This document shows, in pieces, positions 1 to 8,219 of a stretch of 14,422 bases of DNA (position 1 is the stretch's first letter; every line of letters begins with the position of its first letter). The stretch covers positions 1 to 14,422 of the forward strand of contig DCBA01000023.1 of NCBI GenBank assembly GCA_002313255.1, read 5' to 3'. The stretch is from Gammaproteobacteria bacterium UBA1119. Its GTDB lineage: Bacteria > Pseudomonadota > Gammaproteobacteria > Pseudomonadales > Azotimanducaceae. Under the pieces are notes generated by a model. The model had not been told where the DNA came from. It worked only from the letters and a program-made list of their open reading frames with translations, and did no database searches. The translations under genes and the position numbers were made by a program.

Positions 1-198
1 GATCGAATCGGTCTGACGGACACGCTCTGTCAACTAGAAGCCTTCAAGATTTTCACACCGTTGTGTATCGCTGACTTCAACACGGGCGATGCCCACTTGT
101 ACGAACCGGGTTGCGAGTACGAGGTCGTTCGTACCAACGTGGCGTCGGGTCAACAAGTGAATGTTGGCGATTTGCTCTTTGTGATCCGACCCACTTAA
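1..198 (+). CDS. C-terminal fragment of a biotin carboxyl-carrier-like (biotinyl/lipoyl domain) protein
   Basis: The gene is open from the first base and ends with TAA at 196-198, leaving 65 residues; the start lies left of the window. The fragment reads like the second half of a biotinyl domain. The motif LEAFKIFTPL resembles the EAMKM biotinylation loop, with Lys16 (codon 46-48) as the candidate biotin-bearing lysine. The C-terminus, SGQQVNVGDLLFVIRP, matches the closing strand pattern G-x-x-V-x-x-G-x-x-L-F-x-I of these domains. About 50 residues follow the lysine, longer than the roughly 35 in E. coli AccB, so an insertion in the loop is likely. Such domains carry carboxyl groups for acetyl-CoA or other acyl-CoA carboxylases. 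The partner subunits, if encoded here, would lie to the left. The family call rests on motif resemblance only; a lipoyl-type or HlyD-type domain is the alternative. Confidence 0.55.
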   Translation, partial: DRIGLTDTLCQLEAFKIFTPLCIADFNTGDAHLYEPGCEYEVVRTNVASGQQVNVGDLLFVIRPT

Positions 199-232
199 AC
201 GCCCGATCGTTTCTTTCACGGGAGAACGACGC

Positions 233-988
233 TTACGGAAATAAGCTCCAAGCGCCTTTCACAATCGCCAAGGTACCCACAATAAGAATGATCCTGCCCG
301 TGACGGTTCGAAAAGCGACTTCGTTAACTCGGTCTAAAAAGCGCGTTCCTATCCAGGTACCCGCCACCGCGAGCGAAACGGAGCCGATGATGAAGCCGGG
401 AGTTAGCAATGGATCGAGCGCGTCCACCGCGATGCTGGCAATGCCACCGTAATAAACAAGTTTGATTAGGTGGCCTAGCGTTTGTGTAAACGCTTTGGTG
501 GCGACAACTTGATATCGGTTGAGAGAACTTTTTAGATAAAAAACATCCAGTAAAGGTCCGGATGCGCCGGCGAGCAACTGCGCCAGAGTCACCGAAACTC
601 CGCACGCGAAAGCGTTTGGTGGTTTCGCGATGTCTAAGCCGCTGAGACGCGGTACTAATCGTGCGATCCAAGGAAAGGTCCCAACCAATAGGAGGACTAA
701 CGCGGGATGTGGAATGATCGTGGTGAAAACGAATCCTGAGAAGACGATCGCAGTGCCGAGGAGGTATGGGGGGATTACGGTCCAAACCATGTTGTTGCGC
801 AAAAACCAAAATCGCGAGCCGTTCGCAATACTTTGGACCGTGCCATGCAAAATCATTGCGCTTGCGACCGGTAGTACCGTCACGAGGACAGCCATAAGAA
901 TCATGCCACCAGCCATTCCGACAACGCCGGACAGGATCGAAGTCAACAATACACAGAGCAAAACCAGAATCGCCACGGAACTACTCAA
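233..988 (-). CDS. TauE/SafE-family membrane permease (probable sulfite/sulfonate-type anion exporter)
   Basis: This integral membrane protein has about 251 residues, the usual TauE/SafE size. It is almost entirely hydrophobic helices, with the family's glycine-rich first helix (GVVGMAGGMILM) and a second half-repeat opening around GASGPLLDVFYL. Family members move small anions such as sulfite, sulfoacetate or other organic acids across the inner membrane; the substrate cannot be read from sequence. The frame stays open to 1246, but that extension is not membrane-like and runs through the divergent regulator, so I reject it. I chose TTG at 988, preceded by AAGG about 9 nt upstream; GTG at 1021 or GTG at 976 are alternatives. 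It is divergent from a LysR-type regulator, which suggests inducible expression. The 3' end faces the carboxyl-carrier fragment across 34 bp with no obvious terminator. Confidence 0.85.
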   Translation of the reverse strand: MSSSVAILVLLCVLLTSILSGVVGMAGGMILMAVLVTVLPVASAMILHGTVQSIANGSRFWFLRNNMVWTVIPPYLLGTAIVFSGFVFTTIIPHPALVLLLVGTFPWIARLVPRLSGLDIAKPPNAFACGVSVTLAQLLAGASGPLLDVFYLKSSLNRYQVVATKAFTQTLGHLIKLVYYGGIASIAVDALDPLLTPGFIIGSVSLAVAGTWIGTRFLDRVNEVAFRTVTGRIILIVGTLAIVKGAWSLFP

Positions 989-1080
989 ATCAGCATGCCT
1001 TGGACGACTTTGATCCTTCACCTGAGCATGAGAAAAGCGAATAATTGGAATATAAGAAAGTAGTTTGGGGAATAAATGTC
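989..1080. promoter_or_regulatory. Divergent promoter/operator region between the exporter and the LysR regulator
   Basis: This short AT-rich gap separates two divergent starts, the usual place for a LysR-type regulator to bind and control both genes. A TATAAG at 1051-1056 could act as a -10 box toward the regulator. GGGGAA at 1067-1072 is a plausible ribosome-binding site for its GTG start. I could not pick out a convincing T-N11-A LysR box or a clear promoter for the exporter. The assignment rests mainly on gene layout. Confidence 0.35.
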
Positions 1081-1935
1081 GTGATCGAAAACTTAGAGAC
1101 ACTGGTTCAACTGTCTGCAACTGGAACCATGATGGAAACGGCGACTCGAATGAAGGTATCGCAAAGCGCGGTGAGTAAGCGCATTGCCTCGCTCGAGAGC
1201 TATTACGACCGTAAGTTGATTGAAAGGCACGGCCGTCGTGTCGCATTAACCCACCATGGTCGTCAGTTAGTTGACAAGGTCACTCCGCTGCTACAGGAAG
1301 TTCGCGGTGTGTTCTTGGAAGATAACGCGCTACGTAAGGGACGAATTATTGTTGGTGTTTCGGAAGCTATTTTATCGAGCTGGGGGCCGCGGTTGTTTGC
1401 AGTCGTCCAGGCCGATTTACCGGAGGTTGAATTTGAATTTCATGCCCAACGATCGCCAGCTGTTTTGGATCGAATCCGAGCTGGAGAATATATGGTTGGG
1501 GTATGCACGGGCGTAGCTGATGCCGAGGCCGACCTGCAGTCCGAAGTCATTCATCTTGAACCGATGGTCGTCATTCCGTCGCGTCTTGTACGAACCGGAT
1601 ATAAAATTTTTGAGCCATTGGACGTGATTACAATCGAATCACGGTCAGGCGCCTGGGCTTCTATCGAGGACGATATGCGGCGCTTGAAACTTCGCCGGAA
1701 CACGTCGATGGAATCGTTCTTTGCGGCTGCGCAGATGGCTATACAAGGCTTTGGGAACGGATTGGTTCCGCGCGGTGTTGCGGTTACGCTCGGGATAGCC
1801 GAGGAACTATTGATTAATCTGGGGAAAGAAGGGATGAACCGACCAGTCCGATTCGTTGCGCGCAAGTCAATGTTTGCGCGACCATTGATCCAGAATTTTC
1901 ACAAAGCGCTCGTGACGCATGCCGCGTCCATATAG
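1081..1935 (+). CDS. LysR-type transcriptional regulator
   Basis: This is a 284-residue DNA-binding regulator with the standard LysR plan. The N-terminal winged helix-turn-helix spans about residues 17-45 (ATRMKVSQSAVSKRIASLE, then LIERHGRRVALTHHG), followed by a linker helix and a periplasmic-binding-like effector domain from about residue 85. I chose GTG at 1081 because GGGGAA sits about 8 nt upstream and the protein then begins right before the helix-turn-helix, as is usual. A TTG at 1045 would add 12 residues unlike the family. It reads away from the TauE/SafE exporter, so that gene is the likely target and an anion or its metabolite the likely inducer; both are inferences. Its 3' end converges on hemH across 49 bp, where I see no strong terminator. 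Confidence 0.88.
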   Translation: MIENLETLVQLSATGTMMETATRMKVSQSAVSKRIASLESYYDRKLIERHGRRVALTHHGRQLVDKVTPLLQEVRGVFLEDNALRKGRIIVGVSEAILSSWGPRLFAVVQADLPEVEFEFHAQRSPAVLDRIRAGEYMVGVCTGVADAEADLQSEVIHLEPMVVIPSRLVRTGYKIFEPLDVITIESRSGAWASIEDDMRRLKLRRNTSMESFFAAAQMAIQGFGNGLVPRGVAVTLGIAEELLINLGKEGMNRPVRFVARKSMFARPLIQNFHKALVTHAASI

Positions 1936-1984
1936 GCGATCGTAAAGATTGACTAATACGCGTGTCGGACGAGAATCCGTATCG

Positions 1985-3040
1985 CTATAACGACACTTCT
2001 TGGAATCTATCGATCGGGCCGCTCGCCCACTGTGATAAAACGTGCAACCATTCGGGTGCGTCATTGAGCGCGGGGATCAGAGTAAGCTCTTTGCCGCCCG
2101 CCTTTCGGAAAATCACGGAAAGCTGTTCGCCGATTTCTTCGAGCGTTTCCAAGTTATCCACGGCGAAGCCTGGGCAAACGACGGCTAAATGCTGTACTCC
2201 TTGACGCGCCAGCATGATTGTTTGTTGGGTAGACGATGGTTCAAGCCACTTGCCGGGGCGTAATCGGGATTGGAAGCTCTGACTGTGGTCGATGCCTATC
2301 AAAGTGCCGATAGCGCGTGTGGTCGAAAAACACTGATGTCGATAACAGGTGGCATGCGCTATCGAGTGTGTGACGCAGCACGACCCGGTTCTTAGACAGT
2401 GACTCTTGGTCGGATCTGCATTGGTGATGTGGCGTTCTGGCAGCCCGTGATAGCTGAACAAAAGATGTTCTGCTGTTTCAGGTAGATGTTTCTTTAGGTG
2501 AGTACCGAATACGCGTAGGAAATCTGGGTCGTCGTAGTAAGGTGGTAATACCAATAAACGTTTTCCGCTCAACGCACTTGCTACTTTTTCGATCGTTGTC
2601 GTTCGTGTCGAGTCCGCGTGTTGTGGATAGAGCGCCATGAGTACAACCTCGTCGACGTCGCCTAGAGTGTTGATTGCTGCGTCTACTAGCGGTTTCCCGT
2701 AGCGCATTGCCATGGCGACAGGAAGTCCGCTTTCTCGACGAATTCCGTCGGCGACCGAACTCGTCAAGGATACAAGAGGGGACCCATCTTCGTTCCAAAT
2801 GCGTTGGTACGCTCTAGCGGTTCGTCGCGGCCTATGAACAATAATCGCCGATACGATTAGACGACGCAGAACCCAAGGCATTGCGAACACATGCGGGTCC
2901 ATCAGGAACTCGTTGAGATATCGTCGAACAGCTGCCGCGTGAGGTGTTTCCGGTGACCCCAGATTAACGACGAGAATTCCTCTGCGACCTTGGTCGCTAT
3001 TCCGGTATAAGTTAGTATCCGCGCTCTTTTCCAGTGTCAT
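1985..3040 (-). CDS. hemH: Ferrochelatase
   Basis: HemH inserts ferrous iron into protoporphyrin IX, the last step of protohaem synthesis, in the cytoplasm or at the membrane face. The 351-residue product has the family landmarks: GILVVNLGSPETP near residue 21, SYHGLPERH with the metal-site His198, SFQSRL near 255, and the signature VVCPGFAVDNLETLEEI around 287-303 with conserved Glu298. A cysteine-rich stretch (Cys215, 221, 222, 232, 237) lies after the SYHGLP motif and may hold an iron-sulfur cluster, as described for some bacterial ferrochelatases; this is inference. I chose the ATG at 3040, with an AAAGAA-like site just upstream. A TTG at 3094 would extend it deep into hisH. It diverges from hisH with only 6 bp between the start codons. 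Confidence 0.95.
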   Translation of the reverse strand: MTLEKSADTNLYRNSDQGRRGILVVNLGSPETPHAAAVRRYLNEFLMDPHVFAMPWVLRRLIVSAIIVHRPRRTARAYQRIWNEDGSPLVSLTSSVADGIRRESGLPVAMAMRYGKPLVDAAINTLGDVDEVVLMALYPQHADSTRTTTIEKVASALSGKRLLVLPPYYDDPDFLRVFGTHLKKHLPETAEHLLFSYHGLPERHITNADPTKSHCLRTGSCCVTHSIAHATCYRHQCFSTTRAIGTLIGIDHSQSFQSRLRPGKWLEPSSTQQTIMLARQGVQHLAVVCPGFAVDNLETLEEIGEQLSVIFRKAGGKELTLIPALNDAPEWLHVLSQWASGPIDRFQEVSL

Positions 3041-3046
3041 TTCTTT

Positions 3047-3670
3047 ATGACCGTTATCGTTGATTACGACGCGGGTAACTTGCGCAGCGTCCAACGCGCC
3101 TGTACCGAAGTTGGCTTAGCGGCAACCATCAGCGACGACCCCCAAGCAATTCGGCATGCCGACCGCATTATCTTTCCAGGCGTTGGGGCTGCGGGCAGTG
3201 CGATGCAGAGCATACGCAAATCCGGCGTTGACGTCGCGTTGGAGCACGCGTTTCGATCAGGGGTGCCTATACTTGGAATTTGTCTTGGACTGCAGATTTC
3301 GCTTGAATTTTCGGAGGAGAATGATCAGACGACGCTCGGCTTTTTACCGGGAAAAGTTTGTCGATTTCAGCTGCGTAATCGTGACCTGAAAATTCCTCAC
3401 ATGGGTTGGAATGAGATTGAGGTGCAGCGCAGGCATCCGCTTTTGGAGGGTATTAACGATGGCGACGAGTTCTATTTTGTGCATTCGTTTTTCCCGGAGC
3501 CCGAAAATCCAACCACCATTTTTGCTTCGGCACAGCATGAGCGCGAGTTCTGTTGCGCTGCAGGACTGGACAATTTTTTCGGAACTCAATTTCACCCAGA
3601 AAAGAGCGGTCGCGTGGGGCTAGAACTTTTGGATCGATTCAGAAATTGGGACGGCCGGATTGCTGAGTAA
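3047..3670 (+). CDS. hisH: Imidazole glycerol phosphate synthase, glutamine amidotransferase subunit
   Basis: HisH hydrolyses glutamine and passes ammonia to HisF for the fifth step of histidine synthesis, which also releases the purine intermediate AICAR. The 207 residues match a class I glutaminase. The start [15 protein letters not shown] is typical, the nucleophile elbow GICLGLQ holds Cys79, and QFHPEKSG supplies His183 and Glu185. The oxyanion segment PGVGAAG and the YFVHSF motif are also present. No good ribosome-binding site precedes the ATG; the upstream bases are the first codons of hemH on the other strand. Its 3' end overlaps hisF by 11 bp, so the pair is translationally coupled. 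No other his gene is visible here, so this pair appears separated from a histidine operon. Confidence 0.95.
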   Translation: MTVIVDYDAGNLRSVQRACTEVGLAATISDDPQAIRHADRIIFPGVGAAGSAMQSIRKSGVDVALEHAFRSGVPILGICLGLQISLEFSEENDQTTLGFLPGKVCRFQLRNRDLKIPHMGWNEIEVQRRHPLLEGINDGDEFYFVHSFFPEPENPTTIFASAQHEREFCCAAGLDNFFGTQFHPEKSGRVGLELLDRFRNWDGRIAE

Positions 3671-4439
3671 GCGGGTCATCGCCTGTCTCGACGTACGCGA
3701 CGGCAAGTTGGCGAAGAGTATTCGTTTCGTGGATACCAAGGATATTGGCGATCCGATCGAAAAAGCCCGTGAGTATTATTTGGATGGTCTTGACGAGCTT
3801 GTGTTTTACGACATTACGGCGTCCAGTGAGGCACGCAGCATAATGTTGAACGTCGTTGAGTCCGTGGCCGAACAGATATTCATCCCATTCTCCGTGGGGG
3901 GCGGGATTCGATCCGTTCGCGATGCAACCGATTTGAGGATGGCTGGTGCGGAAAAGATCAACGTCAATTCTGCGGCTGTTCTTCGTCCTGAACTAATCAG
4001 TGAGTGTGCGGCGGCGATCGGAAGTCAAAATGTCGTGTTATCGATGGACGTTCGACGCGTGGGTAAAACCGCTGCGGTACCAAGTGGTTATGAGATCGTC
4101 ATTAATGGTGGAAGGCGTCCGATGGGGAAGGACGCATTGGCTTGGGCGAAACAAGGAGAGACGCTAGGGGCGGGTGAGCTTGTGGTTAATTCCATCGATG
4201 CGGACGGGACGCGTGATGGATACGAGATCGTGCTGACGCGTTCCGTTGCTGAAAGGGTCAGAATTCCCGTTATTGCATCTGGCGGGGCAGGAACACCAGG
4301 CCATCTCCACGAGGTTCTGACCACCGGCAAAGCGGACGCCGCGCTGATCGCCTCGATGGTGCACTACGGTGAATACACAGTGAGTGAAGTGAAAACTAGC
4401 CTTCACGAATTAGGCGTAAAAGTTAGGATGTCGTGGTAA
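3660..4439 (+). CDS. hisF: Imidazole glycerol phosphate synthase, cyclase subunit
   Basis: HisF is the (beta/alpha)8-barrel partner of HisH. It uses channelled ammonia to convert PRFAR into imidazole glycerol phosphate and AICAR. The 259 residues carry the catalytic aspartates at the classic positions, Asp11 (ACLDVRDG) and Asp130 (VLSMDVRR), plus Lys19 and the phosphate-binding loops FSVGGGI and IASGGAG. It starts at TTG 3660, inside the end of hisH, giving [12 protein letters not shown], which fits the family N-terminus. It has [26 protein letters not shown] and the C-terminal SMVHYGEYT, a HisF sub-branch different from the Thermotoga/E. coli type (SVFHFGE) but still with the canonical catalytic residues. 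Its TAA stop overlaps the next gene's ATG by one base. Confidence 0.94.
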   Translation: MLSKRVIACLDVRDGKLAKSIRFVDTKDIGDPIEKAREYYLDGLDELVFYDITASSEARSIMLNVVESVAEQIFIPFSVGGGIRSVRDATDLRMAGAEKINVNSAAVLRPELISECAAAIGSQNVVLSMDVRRVGKTAAVPSGYEIVINGGRRPMGKDALAWAKQGETLGAGELVVNSIDADGTRDGYEIVLTRSVAERVRIPVIASGGAGTPGHLHEVLTTGKADAALIASMVHYGEYTVSEVKTSLHELGVKVRMSW

Positions 4440-5407
4440 TGAAAGCGATACAAGTAGACGGCCAGGAATTGAGGTGGAATGACGTGGTCGAACCGCCGTT
4501 GGGTGTTGGTGAGGTGCGTATAGCAAATAGAGCGACTGCGCTGAACCGGGCGGATCTTGCGCAGCGGGCAGGCCACTACGCTCCGCCCCCGGACGCAAGT
4601 TTAATTCTGGGACTCGAATGCGCGGGTGTAGTAGAAGCGGTCGGCGAGGGTGTCGGGAGGGTTCGCGAGGGTGATCACGTATGCGCCTTGCTAGCCGGCG
4701 GCGGCTACGCTGAAAAGGTTGTGGTCCCTGCCGGACAAGTGCTACCGATTCCAGAGGGACTTTCGTTCCACGAAGCGGCGGCGCTCCCCGAAGTCTTTGC
4801 CACGGCGTATCTGAATTTATTTATGGAGGCGTATCTTGAACCCGGTGAGTTCGTTCTCCTGCATGCTGGAGCCAGTGGTGTGGGTACCGCAGCGATTCAG
4901 CTCTGTGGCGCGTTTGACAACCCTTGTTTTGTCACAGCTGGAAACACCGAGAAGGTTGAACGATGTGTTGAATTGGGCGCGGCAGCTGGTTGCGATAGGC
5001 ATGTTGTTAATTTTGTCGAAGAGGTACCTCGATGGACATCGCAGCATGGTATGGACGTCATCTTGGATCCCGTTGGGGGCGCTTATTTCGAGTCGAACAT
5101 CGCTTCACTTGCGGTTGATGGCCGGCTCGTTCTTATCGGATTACTGGATGGATCAACCGCGCCCGTTGCGTTGGGAGCAATGATGTCGCGACGTCTTCGC
5201 GTCATCGGGTCTACGCTACGTGGTCGATCGATCGCAGCAAAATCGCGGGTCATGGATGCCCTCCGCGAACGCGTGTGGCCACTCATTGAGGCTGGCAAGA
5301 TACGGGCTGTTGTCGAGACGGTCATGCCAGTAACTGATGCCAATCAGGCACACCAGTTGTTATCCGAAAATGGAACTTTTGGAAAGGTCGTACTCGATAT
5401 ACCGTAG
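4439..5407 (+). CDS. Zinc-independent NAD(P)H:quinone oxidoreductase, PIG3-like (MDR superfamily)
   Basis: This 322-residue medium-chain dehydrogenase/reductase is the type that reduces quinones using NADPH and needs no zinc. The N-terminal GroES-like domain contains ALNRADLAQRAGHYAPPP (residues 34-51) and LGLECAGVVEAVGEGV. The Rossmann domain has the nucleotide-binding motif HAGASGVGTAAIQL (142-155). STLRGRS and the C-terminal GKVVLDIP agree with the PIG3/TP53I3 subfamily. The zinc-binding cysteines of alcohol dehydrogenases are not evident. ATG 4439 overlaps the hisF stop and has AGGA 10 nt upstream; a GTG at 4433 is also possible. It is probably co-transcribed with hisHF, though no functional link to histidine synthesis is known. 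The stop lies 4 bp from the convergent valS stop. The true substrate is uncertain. Confidence 0.88.
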   Translation: MKAIQVDGQELRWNDVVEPPLGVGEVRIANRATALNRADLAQRAGHYAPPPDASLILGLECAGVVEAVGEGVGRVREGDHVCALLAGGGYAEKVVVPAGQVLPIPEGLSFHEAAALPEVFATAYLNLFMEAYLEPGEFVLLHAGASGVGTAAIQLCGAFDNPCFVTAGNTEKVERCVELGAAAGCDRHVVNFVEEVPRWTSQHGMDVILDPVGGAYFESNIASLAVDGRLVLIGLLDGSTAPVALGAMMSRRLRVIGSTLRGRSIAAKSRVMDALRERVWPLIEAGKIRAVVETVMPVTDANQAHQLLSENGTFGKVVLDIP

Positions 5408-5411
5408 GAAT

Positions 5412-8219
5412 TCACCTTGTCGCGTTGTCGTCGATAATGTCTTCCAAGGCAACTCGCTGCTGAAGCAACGTGTCCACTTGATTGGAAAGCTCATTTAGTC
5501 GGGTTTGTTCTTTGGCAACGACGCTGGACGGCGCTTTTTCGACAAAATGCGGGTTGTCCAGTTTTGTGGCAGTTTTCTCGAGCGTCGTCTGCAATTTACG
5601 GATTTCTACAGAAAGTCTCTGAATTTCGATTTTCGCTTCGTCTGGATCCGTAAAAGGAACGATAACCTTCAGGCGATGTACCAGTTGTACGGAGCTCGCA
5701 GGTACCGGATCGTCGTCGTTTAGCCACACGATCTCGCCTTGCAACTTGGCCAGTCTTCGCATCAATTTCTCCGTCGCTTTACTCAATTGTCTGTCATGGG
5801 ATGTACCTCCCTGCAACATGAGTGCAACGTTTTGGGAAGGTTTGATGCCTCGTTCACCGCGAATATTGCGTACTGCGGTGACCACTTCTTTAAGCCACTC
5901 GATAGCCGTATCAGCTTCCTCGTCTAAACCGGCGTCTTCTTTTTGCGGAAACGGTTGCAACATAATGGTTTTAGCGGTAAGCCCAGCTAAAGGTGCGATT
6001 TCGCGCCATAACGTTTCGGTGATATACGGCATGATCGGGTGCGCGACGCGTAGTAATATTTCGAGCACAGTGACCAACGTTGTACTGGCCGCGCTAACCT
6101 CAGTTTGATCTGCATTTGCGTCAAAAAAGACGGATTTGGTCAATTCGACGTACCAATCGCAGTATTCGTGCCAAATAAACTCATATACGGCGTTTGCAAA
6201 AAGGTCAAAGCGGTACGAACCGACAGCTTCATGAGCGTCGACGATCAGTTGGCGCATTCGAGAGACGATCCAACGATCAGCAAGACTTTGCTCGGAACGA
6301 CGTAGCTCGGTGATCGAATCCACGTTCATCAATACGAATCGCGAGACATTCCAGAGCTTATTGCAAAAATAGTGATAGCCCTCGACTCGGCTTAAGTCGA
6401 AATTTATGTTGCGTCCTGGCGATGCATACGCGCAGAACGTGAAGCGAAGAGCATCGGATCCGTAATTCCGGATTCCGTTCGGATACTCTTTTTGTGTCGC
6501 TATAGTTATCGCCTCAGTCATTCTCGGTTGAGTTAGATTTTGCGTTCGTTTAGCGACCAAATCGTCAAGGGAAATACCGTCGATGACGTCGAGAGGGTCG
6601 ATACCATTACCCTTCGTTTTTGACATTTTCTCGCCCTTAGCATCTCGAATAAGTCCGTGTACGTAGACTTGTTTAAAGGGAACTTCGCCGGTGAAGTGGA
6701 GCGTCATCATGATCATCCGAGCCACCCAGAAAAAAATGATGTCGTGGCCTGTTACGAGTACGTTAGTTGGGTGATATCGGTTGAGTTCTGCAGTCTTGTC
6801 GGGCCAACCGAGCGTGGCAAATGTCCACAACGCACTCGAAAACCAAGTTTCCAGCACGTCGGGATCTTGGGTAAGTCGGACTTCCGTGTCGAGATGGGCA
6901 TCGGCGCGGACAGCTTCTTCGTTGTGGCCGACGTAGACGTTGCCGTTCTCGTCATACCAGGCCGGAATTTGGTGTCCCCACCATTGTTGTCGACTAATGC
7001 ACCAGTCTCGTACATCGCGCATCCATGCGAAGTAGAGGTTTTCGTACTGTTTTGGAATAAACGCGATGCTACCGTCCCTGACCGCATCAATAGCTGGTTG
7101 GGCTAGGGGTTCGATTTTGACAAACCATTGGTCGGTAAGACGAGGCTCAACGATTTCGCCGGAACGTTCGCCCCGCGGGATCTTGATGGTGTGATCTTCG
7201 ACGGTTTCAAGTAAACCAAGTTCGTCCAAATCCGCGACGACTCTCTTCCTCGCGTCGAACCGATCGAGATCGCGGTAAGGTGCAGGTGCGCTCGCGTTGA
7301 TTGTTGCGTTGGCGGACAGAATGTTGATCTCTTCGAGACCGTGCCGATATCCGATTTCGTTATCGTTGAAGTCGTGGGCGGGGGTGATTTTTACGCACCC
7401 GGTACCGAACTCGGGGTCAACGTATGTGTCGCTGATAATCGGTAACTTGCGTCCCACCAAAGGCAACACGGCATGCTTTCCGATCAAAGTGCGATAGCGG
7501 TCGTCGTCAGGATGGACGGCGATCGCTGTGTCTCCCAACATCGTCTCGGGGCGGGTGGTTGCAACGACAACGTATGCGTTGCCATCAGGTGTTATGAGCC
7601 CGTCTTCCAGCGGATAGCGAAAATGCCATAAGCTACCAGGTTCATCCTCGTTGATAACCTCTAAATCGGAAAGCGCGGTGCCGAGCACTGGATCCCAGTT
7701 GACCAATCGCTTGCCCCGGTAAATAAGGCCCTGATCGTAGAGCTGAACGAAAACCGCCTTGACCGCACGTGAGAACCCCTCGTCCATCGTGAATCGTTCA
7801 CGCGACCAGTCGACCGAAGATCCCATTCGCCGCATCTGCTCGGAAATCGTTCCGCCAGACTCTTCTCGCCAATTCCAAACTCGTTCGATGAAAGCTTCTC
7901 GCCCGATGTCTTCGAGAGTGAGCCCTTCAGTTGCCAACTGTTCGGTGACGATCATCTGGGTAGCAATCCCCGCATGGTCGGTGCCCGTTTGCCACAGCGT
8001 TTGCTTCCCTGACATCCGTTGATAACGGATCAACGCATCCATCAATGTGTGTTGAAACGCGTGTCCGAGATGCAGAGTCCCAGTGACATTGGGTGGTGGT
8101 ATCGCGATGGAATAGGGTTCAGGTGCTGTTGTAGGAGCAAAGTAGCCGCTTTCCTCCCATTCCGCGTACAACGCCCGTTCGATCGCACCCGGATTGAAGT
8201 TGTCGTCGAGCTGGTTCAA
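5412..8219 (-). CDS. valS: Valine--tRNA ligase
   Basis: ValS charges tRNA-Val with valine and edits mischarged threonine. The 935-residue product has the class I signatures: PPPNVTGTLHLGHAF with HLGH at 50-53, and GEKMSKTKGN near residue 530. Between them lies the editing (CP1) domain, including TTRPETMLGDTAIAVHPDD; the anticodon-binding domain follows. The last 70 or so residues form the tRNA-contacting coiled coil of ValS (QRLSVEIRKLQTTLEKTATKL is part of it in outline). The only start before conserved sequence is TTG at 8219, because an in-frame stop occurs five codons upstream. The ribosome-binding site is poor and lies in a small hairpin (8227-8242). It is the last gene of the pepA-holC-valS operon, 70 bp after holC. 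Confidence 0.97.
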   Translation of the reverse strand: MNQLDDNFNPGAIERALYAEWEESGYFAPTTAPEPYSIAIPPPNVTGTLHLGHAFQHTLMDALIRYQRMSGKQTLWQTGTDHAGIATQMIVTEQLATEGLTLEDIGREAFIERVWNWREESGGTISEQMRRMGSSVDWSRERFTMDEGFSRAVKAVFVQLYDQGLIYRGKRLVNWDPVLGTALSDLEVINEDEPGSLWHFRYPLEDGLITPDGNAYVVVATTRPETMLGDTAIAVHPDDDRYRTLIGKHAVLPLVGRKLPIISDTYVDPEFGTGCVKITPAHDFNDNEIGYRHGLEEINILSANATINASAPAPYRDLDRFDARKRVVADLDELGLLETVEDHTIKIPRGERSGEIVEPRLTDQWFVKIEPLAQPAIDAVRDGSIAFIPKQYENLYFAWMRDVRDWCISRQQWWGHQIPAWYDENGNVYVGHNEEAVRADAHLDTEVRLTQDPDVLETWFSSALWTFATLGWPDKTAELNRYHPTNVLVTGHDIIFFWVARMIMMTLHFTGEVPFKQVYVHGLIRDAKGEKMSKTKGNGIDPLDVIDGISLDDLVAKRTQNLTQPRMTEAITIATQKEYPNGIRNYGSDALRFTFCAYASPGRNINFDLSRVEGYHYFCNKLWNVSRFVLMNVDSITELRRSEQSLADRWIVSRMRQLIVDAHEAVGSYRFDLFANAVYEFIWHEYCDWYVELTKSVFFDANADQTEVSAASTTLVTVLEILLRVAHPIMPYITETLWREIAPLAGLTAKTIMLQPFPQKEDAGLDEEADTAIEWLKEVVTAVRNIRGERGIKPSQNVALMLQGGTSHDRQLSKATEKLMRRLAKLQGEIVWLNDDDPVPASSVQLVHRLKVIVPFTDPDEAKIEIQRLSVEIRKLQTTLEKTATKLDNPHFVEKAPSSVVAKEQTRLNELSNQVDTLLQQRVALEDIIDDNATR

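Noticed and set aside
324..809. Open frame of about 161 codons on the minus strand
   Set aside because: It lies inside the exporter gene in another frame, with arginine-rich sequence typical of a shadow.
989..1246. N-terminal extension of the TauE/SafE exporter by up to 86 residues
   Set aside because: The extension is not membrane-like, overlaps the LysR regulator's coding region on the other strand, and a TTG with AAGG at 988 gives a family-sized protein.
1936..1984. Bidirectional terminator between the LysR gene and hemH
   Set aside because: Only a 4-bp stem (CGGA/TCCG) is visible and there is no T-run.
3041..3094. Longer hemH start at TTG 3094
   Set aside because: It adds 18 residues read antisense through conserved hisH codons; ATG 3040 fits the family length.
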